The notes: generated by a model not told the origin, from the sequence alone. 39,647 nucleotides of DNA from Bacteroidia bacterium (GCA_018679315.1 JAHHLF010000080.1:1-39647); one strand, 5' to 3'. Shown: positions 9,026 to 17,757, counted from the stretch's first letter. Numbers and translations: made by a program.

Positions 9026-10591
9026 ATGAGTCAAGTAAAAGTACTTTCTAAAGACAAAGTCCCTATTGGGCAAAAAGCCGCTTTTGGGGCAGGTCATTTT
9101 ATACTGAACATTTTACCGGGAACACTTGGTGTCTTTATTCAGTTCTTTTTACTCACCGCATGGGGGGTTGACCCTTTATGGGCAGGACTTCTGGGAGGAT
9201 TGCCCAGAATATTCGACGCTATTACCGACCCGATTATGGGATTTATTTCGGACAATACTAAATCGAGGTTTGGTAGGAGAAGACCCTACATTTTTATAGG
9301 GGCACTCATAAGTGGTATTCTCTTCTTTTTGATGTGGCAATTGGATGATAATGCATCACAAACCTATATCATTTGGCATGTCATGGTGATCCAAATATTA
9401 TTCCTTATCGGGAATACAATGTTTGCTACACCTTTAGTAGGTCTTGGTTATGAAATGACATCAGATTATAATGAAAGAACCCGGTTGATGAGTTTTGCCA
9501 ATAGTATGGGACAGGTTGCCTGGATGATCGTACCCTGGTTGTATGTTATTATACCGGACTCAGAGACCTTTAATACGCAAACGGAGGGCGTTCGTACTAT
9601 GGCTCTTATTGTGGGAGCTATGTGTGTGGTCTTTGGTATTCTTCCCGCATTATTTTGCAAGGGTATTGATGCTTCACATATGGAAAACCGAAAAGAGATC
9701 AATTTCAAAACACTGTCAACTAACATGAAAGATCTGTTTAAGGGCATTATTCAAGTGTCTAAAAACAAGCCCTTTATGAAGTTATGTGGCGCTACGTTCT
9801 TGGTTTTTAACGGCTTTCAGCTTGTAGCCGCATTCGGCGTCTTCATTATTGTATTCTATATATATAACGGCAGCTATGAATTAGCAGGTACCTGGCCCGC
9901 ATGGTTCAATACGATCAATGCGATGCTAACAGCCTTTATTGTGATCCCAATTATTGCAAAAATGGCCAATAAATGGGGGAAGAAAAATGCATTTATAATA
10001 TCCACTGTCTTGTCAATTATCGGTTACATCTTAAAATGGTGGGGATTTGATATTGAACTCAATAATTCATTCAACCAAACAGGATTTGGAAAAGGATTAA
10101 ATTCGGCCGTTGGTTCACTTTTCGAGACGATAAATCCAACATTGGAAAGTATTGGGATGTCCTGGTTTTCTATAGATCCTGGAAGTGATATACCATGGCT
10201 CATCTTTGTCCCAATTCCATTATTTGCTTTTGGTATGGGAGGATTATTTACGTTGATGATGTCGATGACGGCTGATGTATGTGATCTGGATGAGTTAGAA
10301 AATGGTATGCCCAGAAAAGAAGGTACATTTGGCGCCATTTATTGGTGGATGGTCAAATTAGGACAAGCCATTGCACTTGTTTTAGGCGGGTTGATTTTGA
10401 AGATCGTAGGATTTGATCCGAATCTAACGGAACAATCCTTAGAAACCATGAATAGACTAAGAATCGCCGATATAATTGTCCCGGCATCAACGGCTGCCCT
10501 GGCTGTCTGGGTCATGTGGAAGTATTCTCTGTCGGAAGAACGAGCCCGGGAGATTAAAGCCAAATTGGAAGAACGAAGGGGCGTATTATAG
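9026..10591 (+). CDS. GPH-type MFS sugar:cation symporter
   Basis: A 521-residue integral membrane protein with about 12 membrane segments. Features of the glycoside-pentoside-hexuronide symporters are visible: an early GLPRIFDAITDPIMGFISDNT region, the following SRFGRRRPYI loop, and LGYEMTSDYNERTRLM (about residues 140-155). It is longer than typical GPH carriers because of an extra hydrophilic loop around residues 345-385. It sits between secreted glycosidases and a cytosolic GH17, so I infer that it carries gluco-oligosaccharides or glucose across the inner membrane. No SusC/SusD pair accompanies it in the window, so the outer-membrane entry route is unknown. Confidence 0.88.
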   Translation: MSQVKVLSKDKVPIGQKAAFGAGHFILNILPGTLGVFIQFFLLTAWGVDPLWAGLLGGLPRIFDAITDPIMGFISDNTKSRFGRRRPYIFIGALISGILFFLMWQLDDNASQTYIIWHVMVIQILFLIGNTMFATPLVGLGYEMTSDYNERTRLMSFANSMGQVAWMIVPWLYVIIPDSETFNTQTEGVRTMALIVGAMCVVFGILPALFCKGIDASHMENRKEINFKTLSTNMKDLFKGIIQVSKNKPFMKLCGATFLVFNGFQLVAAFGVFIIVFYIYNGSYELAGTWPAWFNTINAMLTAFIVIPIIAKMANKWGKKNAFIISTVLSIIGYILKWWGFDIELNNSFNQTGFGKGLNSAVGSLFETINPTLESIGMSWFSIDPGSDIPWLIFVPIPLFAFGMGGLFTLMMSMTADVCDLDELENGMPRKEGTFGAIYWWMVKLGQAIALVLGGLILKIVGFDPNLTEQSLETMNRLRIADIIVPASTAALAVWVMWKYSLSEERAREIKAKLEERRGVL

Positions 10592-10612
10592 ATCGTTAAA
10601 TAAGAGCAAATA

Positions 10613-11500
10613 ATGTCATACATAGGTAAGGAAAAACGATTGGCCCTTTCCGGCCTGGATTACTCCGGGAAAAGTACAAAGGAACTACGTAAGATGTGTC
10701 GGCAGATACTTGAAGAGGGCATGCATGGCTTATGTTTCAGCCCCTATGAGGACGGTCAAAAACCGGGGGAACAGATTTCTGAGACACAAATACGCAGAAG
10801 GATGGAGATCATACAGCCCTATACCAGCTGGATTCGCTCTTTTTCATGCACTGATGGTAATGAGGAAATCCCTCGAATCGCCCATGAATATGGTATTAAA
10901 ACAATGGTAGGGGCCTGGTTAGGAGACGATCCTGAGATCAACAAAAAGGAGATTCAAAATCTTATTGAACTGGCTAACAAGGGGTATGTTGATATCGCCG
11001 CCGTGGGCAACGAGGTTATGTACCGAGGTGATCTTTCCGAGGATGAATTATTAGCATTTATCGCAGAAGTCAAGGAAAATGTAACGGATATTCCTGTCGG
11101 TTATGTTGATGCCTATTATGAATTTACAGAACGCCCCAGAATAACCGAGGCTTGCGATATTATTCTAGCCAATTGTTATCCTTTCTGGGAGGGTTGCGAT
11201 TTTGATTATTCCTTGCTCTACATAAAGGATATGTACCGCAGGGCTCAACATGCAGCAAAGGGAAAGAAAGTAATAATTTCGGAAACGGGCTGGCCCAGCC
11301 AAGGGACAAATCTGGAAGGTGCATTTCCGGGTTATGAAAGCGCATTGAAATATTTCATGAATATGCAGAAGTTAGCCGCGGAAGAAGACATTGAGATCTT
11401 CTACTTCTCCTCATTCGACGAGCCTTGGAAAACAGGCGCTGAAGGCGATGTGGGCGCTTACTGGGGTTTATGGGATAAAGAGGAAAAACTGAAATTCTAA
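10613..11500 (+). CDS. GH17 family glycosidase without signal peptide (predicted cytosolic)
   Basis: 295 residues starting MSYIGKEKRL with no signal peptide or membrane segment. It has the GH17 acid/base in AVGNEVMY (E134) and the nucleophile in ISETGWPS (E224), and ends in the family's FSSFDEPWK and YWGLWD blocks. It is the second GH17 of the locus, much shorter than the lipoprotein and clearly diverged from it. Placed 21 bases after the symporter, it probably acts on imported beta-1,3-gluco-oligosaccharides, possibly preparing chains for GH149, or as a transglycosylase, which some GH17 proteins are. The compartment is inferred from the missing signal sequence. Confidence 0.85.
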   Translation: MSYIGKEKRLALSGLDYSGKSTKELRKMCRQILEEGMHGLCFSPYEDGQKPGEQISETQIRRRMEIIQPYTSWIRSFSCTDGNEEIPRIAHEYGIKTMVGAWLGDDPEINKKEIQNLIELANKGYVDIAAVGNEVMYRGDLSEDELLAFIAEVKENVTDIPVGYVDAYYEFTERPRITEACDIILANCYPFWEGCDFDYSLLYIKDMYRRAQHAAKGKKVIISETGWPSQGTNLEGAFPGYESALKYFMNMQKLAAEEDIEIFYFSSFDEPWKTGAEGDVGAYWGLWDKEEKLKF

Positions 11501-11523
11501 CAGCTTTAATTTACTTCCTCCTA

Positions 11524-13065
11524 CTATTTTCGTACCAATAATTCCTGTACCTCTTCCAACGTCTTGCCTTTGGTCTCTATAACAAACTTCTTGACAAAGA
11601 ATACCGCTATTAAGGAAAGCAGCGCATAGATGGCAAAGGTCATGGTCGGGCCCAAATTGGACAATTCCCAGGGAAATACTTGAGTAACCGAAAAGCTAAC
11701 AAGTGAATTGAAGAACCCCACCGCAGAAATGGCGATCCCTTTGATCTTAGTTGGGAAAACCTCAGAGAACAATGTCCACATGACCGGCCCTAAAGAAATT
11801 GCAAATGAAGCGACATATAGTAAAATGGCTATAAGCACCAAATTTGCATTGATCTGAATGAAATTGGTGATCTGATTCCGTTTAAAATCAAGGAACTGAT
11901 CTGGAGGCAGTAGTGTCTCGACTTCAGCAAACAATGCCGATTGACCATCAAACGACCTGCCGTTCAATCCGGCCAATGCTGATCTGGTTTCTTCATTGCT
12001 CACTTTCTCCAAGGTAGTGTCATTAAAATCATAAGTAGCCTCGTTGAAGGCCCAGGTCGCCATAGCCAAGGCAATTGTCATACATGTAGTGCCTATGAGC
12101 AACAATGGTTTACGACCTAACTTATCGATAAGCCAAATGGCCACAAGGGTGAATGCCAGATTCGTTAGTCCCACTACTATAGCTTGCAAGAATGAAGAAT
12201 CTGTGCTGCCACCCGCCTGTTCAAAAATGGTGGGTGCGTAATAAAAGATCGCGTTGATCCCTGTTATCTGTTGAAAAAAAGCGATACCAAAAGCAATGAT
12301 CATGATCGTAGCATACTTGCTCTTGAAAATATCTGATAACTTGCTTTTTTCTTCTTTAACAGAAATACCTCTTTGGATCTCCTCAATCGTTATTTCGGCA
12401 TACGCTTCCCCTCCAATCTTTGTGAGGATCTTTCGCGCTAGTTTAACCTTATTCAATTTCTGAATCAACCATCTGGGACTCTTTGGTACTGTAAATAAGG
12501 ATATAAAGTATACCAAAGCAGGTATGGCCTCCACTCCAAGCATCCATCTCCAGCTCTCCCCTTCAATATTGACCAGGAAATAATTGGAAAAATAGGCTAC
12601 GGAAATACCGATGACAATATTCAATTGGTTGAAGGATACCAAGCTTCCTCTCAATTTGGGTGGCGCGATCTCTGCTATATAGATCGGAGCGATCAAAATG
12701 GCGCCCCCAATTCCTATTCCCCCAATGATCCTTGCGGTGATAAATTCTATATAGCCTGTTGCTAAAGCCGACCAACTTGCAGAAACTGTGAAAAGGGCAG
12801 CTACGACGATCAATACACTTTTACGACCAAACTTATCTGCCATTGGACCGGCCATCAAATTACCCGCCATAGCACCAAAGACCACACAGCCAACAGAGAA
12901 GCCCAGCATCCATTCCGTCATATCAAAGTAGATCGTGATACCTTTCACTGCACCGGAAATTACCGCACTATCAAATCCTAATAAAAAGCCACCTAATGCA
13001 ACGATCAGACTGATTAAAATGGTATAGGATTTATTCATTTTTACTGCAGGAGCGGTATTTTCCAT
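11524..13065 (-). CDS. Sugar porter (SP) family MFS transporter
   Basis: 513 residues with the classic sugar-porter motifs: GFLLGFDSAVISGA in helix 1, DKFGRKSV in the helix 2-3 loop, PKSPRWL at the end of helix 6, QQITGINAIFYYAP in helix 7, DKLGRKPLL in the helix 8-9 loop, and FSEVFPTKIKG plus ETKGKTLEEV towards the C terminus. A long hydrophilic insert (about residues 345-400) separates helices 9 and 10. The helix 7 QQITGINAI sequence is typical of glucose or xylose proton symporters. It is convergent with the GH17 gene, 23 bases apart, with no terminator seen between them. Import of the glucose released by the glucanases is a reasonable inference. Confidence 0.9.
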   Translation of the reverse strand: MENTAPAVKMNKSYTILISLIVALGGFLLGFDSAVISGAVKGITIYFDMTEWMLGFSVGCVVFGAMAGNLMAGPMADKFGRKSVLIVVAALFTVSASWSALATGYIEFITARIIGGIGIGGAILIAPIYIAEIAPPKLRGSLVSFNQLNIVIGISVAYFSNYFLVNIEGESWRWMLGVEAIPALVYFISLFTVPKSPRWLIQKLNKVKLARKILTKIGGEAYAEITIEEIQRGISVKEEKSKLSDIFKSKYATIMIIAFGIAFFQQITGINAIFYYAPTIFEQAGGSTDSSFLQAIVVGLTNLAFTLVAIWLIDKLGRKPLLLIGTTCMTIALAMATWAFNEATYDFNDTTLEKVSNEETRSALAGLNGRSFDGQSALFAEVETLLPPDQFLDFKRNQITNFIQINANLVLIAILLYVASFAISLGPVMWTLFSEVFPTKIKGIAISAVGFFNSLVSFSVTQVFPWELSNLGPTMTFAIYALLSLIAVFFVKKFVIETKGKTLEEVQELLVRK

Positions 13066-13213
13066 GTAGTTGGTTTTTTTGGTGGTTTCAGTTACGCATG
13101 TTACCTAGATATTTGACCATGCATCTCCATCAGAAGCTAATTGCCTCTGCGAAGTAGGAAATATAACGAAAAGAATAGGTGATTCCTTCGGGAAATAAGA
13201 TAAATGTAGTGCC

Positions 13214-13489
13214 CTAAATAATCTCTGCACTGAGACCAGCCTGAAGGAGACGTGTGCAACGAGGCTTAAGATCGTTGTATTCACCCGTTTTTACAGTACA
13301 TTTTCCATTGTAGTGAACAATAAGAGAACATTGTTCCGCCTGTTCCGGTGTATGTTCGCATACATTCACCAGGGTATCTATCACGTGTTCAAAAGTATTG
13401 ACATCGTCATTAAAAAGGACGATCTCATTTACGGTTACTTGTTGCTCATCGAGCAATACTTCTTCCGATACTTTTTCTTTGGAGCTCAT
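13214..13489 (-). CDS. clpS: ATP-dependent Clp protease adaptor ClpS
   Basis: The track ORF begins at 13537 inside prmA; the internal ATG at 13489 gives MSSKEKVSEE and a 91-residue protein, normal for ClpS. The core VNEIVLFNDDVNTFEHVIDTL is the ClpS signature, the NDDxN(T) segment being the N-degron binding part, and the later VHYNGKCTVKTG block is also characteristic. ClpS delivers N-end-rule substrates to ClpA/ClpAP. It is the last gene of the DUF1599 - doxX-like - tpiA - prmA run, 20 bases after prmA. Confidence 0.93.
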   Translation of the reverse strand: MSSKEKVSEEVLLDEQQVTVNEIVLFNDDVNTFEHVIDTLVNVCEHTPEQAEQCSLIVHYNGKCTVKTGEYNDLKPRCTRLLQAGLSAEII

Positions 13490-13509
13490 TGTATCGACAT
13501 TGCTTTGGT

Positions 13510-14346
13510 CTAAAATACATATTTTGTGGAAACCCAATTATGTTTTTCCAGAAAATTTTCCATGTGCATACCCACTTCCTCACAGGCCGAAGTGATGGTT
13601 CTCAGATCTTCAGAGTAAAATCCGCTGAGGAGTAAACAGCCCTTTTTTTCAAGTCGACTTGCATATACCGGTATATCAGCTATCAATACATTGCGATTAA
13701 TATTAGCCAGAATAATATCATAGCTATCATGGCCTTTTAGAAGTCCTACATTCCCCTGTTCCACTGAAATATGGCTACAGGCATTACGTTCAACGTTTTC
13801 CCTTGCATTCTCAAAACTCCATTCGTCAATGTCTATGGCCCGAACCTCATCAGCTCCCATTTTGCAAGCCAGAATCGCTAACACCCCGGTGCCGCAACCC
13901 ATATCCAGAACTCTTTTGTTCAAAAAATCGAATTGTAGCATTTGCCTGATCATCAGAAAGGTTGTCTCATGATGCCCGGTGCCAAAACTCATTTTTGGCA
14001 TGATCTCTATATCAAAAGCTACATCCTTCGCTTGGTGAAAAGGTGCCCTGACAAAACATTGATCATCAACCAGAATTGGATCAAACTGAGCTTCCCAAAT
14101 GGCGTTCCAGTTCTCCTCGGGAATGAGCCTGGTTTGAAACTCAATATGAGTTTCTGGGTTTTTTAATACGTTGAGCTTTGCAAGTGCTATTTCATCAAAA
14201 TCAACTTCTTTGATATAAGCTTTCAGGCCCTCTTCTGTTTCAAGAAAACTATCATAGGGCTGCAGTGATAGCTCAGCGAGCAGGATATCCCTGGCGGGTT
14301 CCACAGGATTAATAGTAAAGGAAACTTCGCGGTAGGCTGCAGACAT
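13510..14346 (-). CDS. prmA: Ribosomal protein L11 methyltransferase
   Basis: 278 residues. An N-terminal L11-recognition part is followed by a class I SAM-dependent methyltransferase domain from about residue 125, with motif I DMGCGTGVLAI, the acidic motif II AIDIDEWSFENA and the PrmA-type active loop ILANINRNVL. It trimethylates ribosomal protein L11. It starts 5 bases downstream of the tpiA stop, so the two are co-transcribed. The length is a little below proteobacterial PrmA, as is usual in Bacteroidota. Confidence 0.94.
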   Translation of the reverse strand: MSAAYREVSFTINPVEPARDILLAELSLQPYDSFLETEEGLKAYIKEVDFDEIALAKLNVLKNPETHIEFQTRLIPEENWNAIWEAQFDPILVDDQCFVRAPFHQAKDVAFDIEIMPKMSFGTGHHETTFLMIRQMLQFDFLNKRVLDMGCGTGVLAILACKMGADEVRAIDIDEWSFENARENVERNACSHISVEQGNVGLLKGHDSYDIILANINRNVLIADIPVYASRLEKKGCLLLSGFYSEDLRTITSACEEVGMHMENFLEKHNWVSTKYVF

Positions 14347-14351
14347 GTTGT

Positions 14352-15101
14352 CTATGCGCTCTGGACAATAGCAAGGAAGTCATCTGCATTTAGTGATGCC
14401 CCGCCAATGAGTCCCCCATCTACGTCTGGCTTCGAAAATATATCCCTGGCATTACCCGGTTTTACACTCCCACCATAAAGAATAGAAACACCATCTGCCA
14501 AATCCGGATCATATCTTTCGATCAACGTTTTACGGATAAAAGCATGCATTTCCTGTGCCTGCTCCGGGCTGGCGGTCTCTCCGGTACCAATGGCCCAAAC
14601 GGGCTCATAGGCTAAAATGATATTTTGCCAGTTATTGGCTTCCAGGTGAAATAAGCCTTCGCTCAGTTGGTTTTTGACAACATCAAAGTGAATGTCGTTT
14701 TTCCGGTCGTGTAGTTCCTCGCCAAAACAGAAGATCACTGTCATATTTTTATCAAGGGCCGTATCTGCTTTTTTAGCTAAGAGCGCATCCCATTCCCCAA
14801 AAAGAGCACGGCGTTCTGAGTGGCCCAGGATAACGTGGTCTATACCCAGGTGCAACAACATAGAGGCTGAAACCTCTCCAGTAAAGGCTCCGCTTTCCGC
14901 AAAATGCATATTCTGAGCTGCGACAATAATATTTGTGTTCTTTGCTGAGTCTGCTGCTGCTGCCAAATTAACGAAAGGAGGCGCTACCATTACCTTAGTA
15001 GAGGTATCTCCCATCCCATTTGAAATTGCCCCGATCAATTCCGTCGTTTCGGTGGCATTCTTATTCATTTTCCAGTTTCCGGCTACTATCATTGATCTCA
15101 T
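14352..15101 (-). CDS. tpiA: Triosephosphate isomerase
   Basis: 249 residues, the standard TIM length. Catalytic residues are all visible: K11 in GNWKMN, H94 in ILGHSERR and E166 in AYEPVWAIGTG, with the phosphate-binding GGSVKPGNA loop further on. It interconverts dihydroxyacetone phosphate and glyceraldehyde 3-phosphate in glycolysis and gluconeogenesis. The start at 15101 leaves 3 bases after the upstream DoxX-like gene; a second ATG at 15092 is possible but would shorten the first strand. Confidence 0.96.
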   Translation of the reverse strand: MRSMIVAGNWKMNKNATETTELIGAISNGMGDTSTKVMVAPPFVNLAAAADSAKNTNIIVAAQNMHFAESGAFTGEVSASMLLHLGIDHVILGHSERRALFGEWDALLAKKADTALDKNMTVIFCFGEELHDRKNDIHFDVVKNQLSEGLFHLEANNWQNIILAYEPVWAIGTGETASPEQAQEMHAFIRKTLIERYDPDLADGVSILYGGSVKPGNARDIFSKPDVDGGLIGGASLNADDFLAIVQSA

Positions 15102-15104
15102 AGG

Positions 15105-16202
15105 CTAGTCAAATTGAAGGTTATCTATATCGTTAAAATGTTCTTTTTGGACAATGGTTCCATTTTTGAGTAAAACGACACCCGGGTTAGAGCGGATAAT
15201 CGTCTTTAAAGTTGTTGCATCTGTGAAATAAAATGGAAAGCTAAGTTTATATTGAGCACTGAGAGCAGCGGCATGTTCTATAGATGAAGCCGACATGCCA
15301 ATTACCTTATAACCCGCTTCTTCTGCCTTTTTAGTCACATCCGGTAATTTAGAAAAACCCGCAGCTTTTCCCTGACTCAGATCATATGCAATGATCATCG
15401 CCAGTTTGGGTTCCTTTAAGATCAGGGAAGCCTGATCATTCCCGTTTTGTTCGATCGTAAAATCGTGAATAGGCGGTTCATATCCTGCCTGTACCTCTTC
15501 TGTTTCCACCCCGATGAATTCACCGTCGACATCTGGATATTCTCCTTGGGTTACGATGACCTTTTCTTCACCATTGATGTCGAATTTCCAGGCATATTCA
15601 TAAATAGCTTTAGATGCATCTTCCGGGATACTCATCCCTTCTTCAATATTCACGCCCACCTTGTATGCCCTGAAATCCTTCAATGGCAGATGGTTGTATA
15701 CATGATAGGCCATCCAAAAACAAAGGACGAGAGAAATTGCCAGTACTATATTACTCTTCATCACGGGTACAAGAGGTGTAATATACTTTCTTCCCCTCCA
15801 TAGGATCAGGATCAGTACTAAAAGGATAACATCTTTAGTAAATGATTCCCACGGAGTTAGCGGGATCGCATCCCCGAAACAGCCACAATCCGTTACCTTA
15901 TTAAAATAGGCAGAGTAAAATGTAAGGAAGGTAAAAAAGATGATCATAACCAAGAGAAGCCATAATGTCAATTTAGTCTTGTACCCCAGCAATAAGGCAA
16001 GACCAAGTAATACCTCAACTATGACAATAATAATGGCTAAGGCAAGGGCCATAGGCATTAAGAAGGAAAGATCAAAAACAGCAGGACTAAAGTATTCCTC
16101 AAGCTTAAAAGCAAATCCCACAGGATCATTCAGTTTGATCAGTCCGCTAAAAATAAATAAGGCCCCAACGATGATTCGGACCAGGGTAATTATAGATTTC
16201 AT
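15105..16202 (-). CDS. BT_3928-like DoxX/MauE membrane protein with C-terminal thioredoxin-like domain
   Basis: 365 residues. The N-terminal 150 residues form four membrane segments of the DoxX/MauE type, with a conserved DCGCFGD pair of cysteines (C106 and C108). After a further membrane segment (about residues 150-170) comes a soluble region whose last 100 residues (LAMIIAYDL to the end) look like a thioredoxin or peroxiredoxin fold but lack the CxxC motif. In Bacteroidota this family is found beside tpiA and DUF1599 and is uncharacterised. The MauE relationship suggests handling of reducing equivalents across the membrane; that is inference. It starts 3 bases after the DUF1599 gene. Confidence 0.8.
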   Translation of the reverse strand: MKSIITLVRIIVGALFIFSGLIKLNDPVGFAFKLEEYFSPAVFDLSFLMPMALALAIIIVIVEVLLGLALLLGYKTKLTLWLLLVMIIFFTFLTFYSAYFNKVTDCGCFGDAIPLTPWESFTKDVILLVLILILWRGRKYITPLVPVMKSNIVLAISLVLCFWMAYHVYNHLPLKDFRAYKVGVNIEEGMSIPEDASKAIYEYAWKFDINGEEKVIVTQGEYPDVDGEFIGVETEEVQAGYEPPIHDFTIEQNGNDQASLILKEPKLAMIIAYDLSQGKAAGFSKLPDVTKKAEEAGYKVIGMSASSIEHAAALSAQYKLSFPFYFTDATTLKTIIRSNPGVVLLKNGTIVQKEHFNDIDNLQFD

Positions 16203-16205
16203 GGA

Positions 16206-16769
16206 TCAGGGTGCGTTTTGATCTTGTGGTTGAGGTTCATTTATATGTATCATGGCAAAGACTGCATAATTGATCATATCCAGATAATTGGCTTCAATTC
16301 CTTCACTGACCAGTGTCATTCCCTGGTTATCCTCTATCTGTTTTACCCGTAACAATTTCTGCAGGATGAGATCTGTCAGAGAACTGATACGCATATCGCG
16401 CCAGGCTTCCCCATAATCGTGGTTCTTATCCTCCATCAGGCCTTTGGCTGTATTTGTTTGTTTATCAAATAACTGTGCTGCCTCTTCAGTTTCAATATCC
16501 GGTTGTTCCGCTACGCCTAACTCCAGCTGAATCAAAGCCATGATGGAGTAGTTAATGATCCCCATAAATTCAGAAATTTCTCCTTCGTCAATGCGCCTTT
16601 CTGTTTTTTCCTGGAGACTGCGAATGCGTTGGGCCTTAATAAATATCTGATCCGTAAGCGATGGAAGCCTTAAAATACGCCAGGCGCTGCCATAGTCCTG
16701 CATCTTTTTTACAAAAAGCTCCCGACATTGGGCAATGACCGCATCGAATTGGGCGGAGGTATGATTCAT
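16206..16769 (-). CDS. DUF1599 domain-containing protein
   Basis: The track opens at 16802, but a strong -7-like box overlaps that codon, so the ATG at 16769 (MNHTSAQFDAVIAQ) is the better start; it gives 187 residues. The protein is an internal duplication: two copies of a block with the pattern YGxAWRxxRxxSLTDxIxxKxxRxxxxE, at about residues 25-65 and 115-160, each followed by an INYxxxAxI helix. This all-alpha pattern is the DUF1599 family; no function is established. A distant MazG/dUTPase-like helical fold is a possibility I cannot test. It is the first gene of the operon leading to tpiA and is divergent from folP. Confidence 0.85.
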   Translation of the reverse strand: MNHTSAQFDAVIAQCRELFVKKMQDYGSAWRILRLPSLTDQIFIKAQRIRSLQEKTERRIDEGEISEFMGIINYSIMALIQLELGVAEQPDIETEEAAQLFDKQTNTAKGLMEDKNHDYGEAWRDMRISSLTDLILQKLLRVKQIEDNQGMTLVSEGIEANYLDMINYAVFAMIHINEPQPQDQNAP

Positions 16770-16799
16770 TTGATCCTTCAAATTTCCGTAAATTTCGCC

Positions 16800-16807
16800 C
16801 AAAAATA
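16800..16807 (-). promoter_or_regulatory. -7 box of the DUF1599-tpiA-prmA-clpS operon
   Basis: The minus strand reads TATTTTTG here, an exact TAnnTTTG match, about 30 bases before the ATG at 16769. A -33 TTG at standard spacing is not evident. The position argues against translation starting at 16802. Confidence 0.4.
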
Positions 16808-16821
16808 CGGAACGGTCAAAG

Positions 16822-16850
16822 TTTGCGCCGGTATTTTACCCGTACCTTTC
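16822..16850 (+). promoter_or_regulatory. Putative promoter of folP-cdaA-DUF3667
   Basis: TTTG at 16822-16825 is followed after 17 bases by TACCTTTC (16843-16850), a 7 of 8 match to TAnnTTTG. The folP ATG is 31 bases further. It lies in the 112-base divergent spacer to DUF1599. Confidence 0.4.
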
Positions 16851-16881
16851 AAACACCTTCATTTTTGACGCATATAGCCTT

Positions 16882-17727
16882 ATGACACTTAATTGCCTTG
16901 GAAATCTTATCGATCTTTCTACGCCCCGCGTCATGGGGATACTGAACATTGCACCGGACTCCTTCCACGATGGGGGAAGATACTCTCAAGAAAGAAAATG
17001 GCTTGCCCAAGCTGGGAAAATGCTGGAAGACGGGGCCACCTTTATCGATGTTGGCGGATATAGCAGTCGGCCTGATGCTACTCATATTTCAACGGAAGAA
17101 GAGCTCAAGAGGGTTCTACCAGTTGTACAGTCGCTTATCACGCATTTTCCGGGAGTCATCATTTCCATAGATAGCTTTAGAAGTGAAGTGGCCCGGGTAG
17201 TTCTTGACATGGGGGTTGCTATCGTAAATGACATATCCGGTGGGCATGCCGATGCCAAAATGCTTGCATTAGCCAAAGAATATCAAGTCCCCTTGATCCT
17301 CATGCACATGAAGGGCACGCCCCAGACGATGCGCAAGATGACAGAATACGACAATTTGCTTGAGGAAGTCTTGTTATATTTTTCAGAGAGACTTGCCAAA
17401 GCACATGCACTGGGAATTAATGATATTGTCATAGATCCGGGATTTGGGTTTGCCAAAACGACGGAGCAGAATTTTGAGTTGCTCGATCAGCTGGGATTAT
17501 TTCAAACCCTTGAAGCACCTGTACTTGTTGGTGTAAGCAGAAAATCTATGATCTATAAAACCCTGGGGGAGTCTCCCAAAGAGGCATTGAACGGCACATC
17601 GGCGCTACATATGAGTGCCCTGGAAAGGGGTGCCAACATCTTAAGAGCGCACGATGTCAAAGAGGCCATGGATTGCATTACCCTGCACGAAAAATTGAAA
17701 AAGGGCGCTAAGCACAACCTAGCATGA
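16882..17727 (+). CDS. folP: Dihydropteroate synthase
   Basis: 281 residues. Signature blocks in order: VMGILNIAPDSFHDGG (pterin and pyrophosphate loop 1, with Ala where many have Thr), FIDVGGYSSRPDATHIS (loop 2), ISIDSFRSEVA, VNDISGG, LMHMKGTPQTM, DIVIDPGFGFAKT, and the closing VGVSRKSMIYKTLG. It condenses p-aminobenzoate with the pterin pyrophosphate in folate synthesis and is the sulfonamide target. It is followed after 30 bases by cdaA, an adjacency common in Bacteroidota. Confidence 0.96.
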   Translation: MTLNCLGNLIDLSTPRVMGILNIAPDSFHDGGRYSQERKWLAQAGKMLEDGATFIDVGGYSSRPDATHISTEEELKRVLPVVQSLITHFPGVIISIDSFRSEVARVVLDMGVAIVNDISGGHADAKMLALAKEYQVPLILMHMKGTPQTMRKMTEYDNLLEEVLLYFSERLAKAHALGINDIVIDPGFGFAKTTEQNFELLDQLGLFQTLEAPVLVGVSRKSMIYKTLGESPKEALNGTSALHMSALERGANILRAHDVKEAMDCITLHEKLKKGAKHNLA

Positions 17728-17757
17728 TTTTTTCTAATTTTACAAAAACACCCTAAG

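Noticed and set aside
1550-13065. Mobile-element origin of the glucan locus
   Set aside because: No integrase, transposase, flanking tRNA or direct repeats are seen, and base composition looks like its neighbours by eye; horizontal transfer cannot be judged without a genome comparison.
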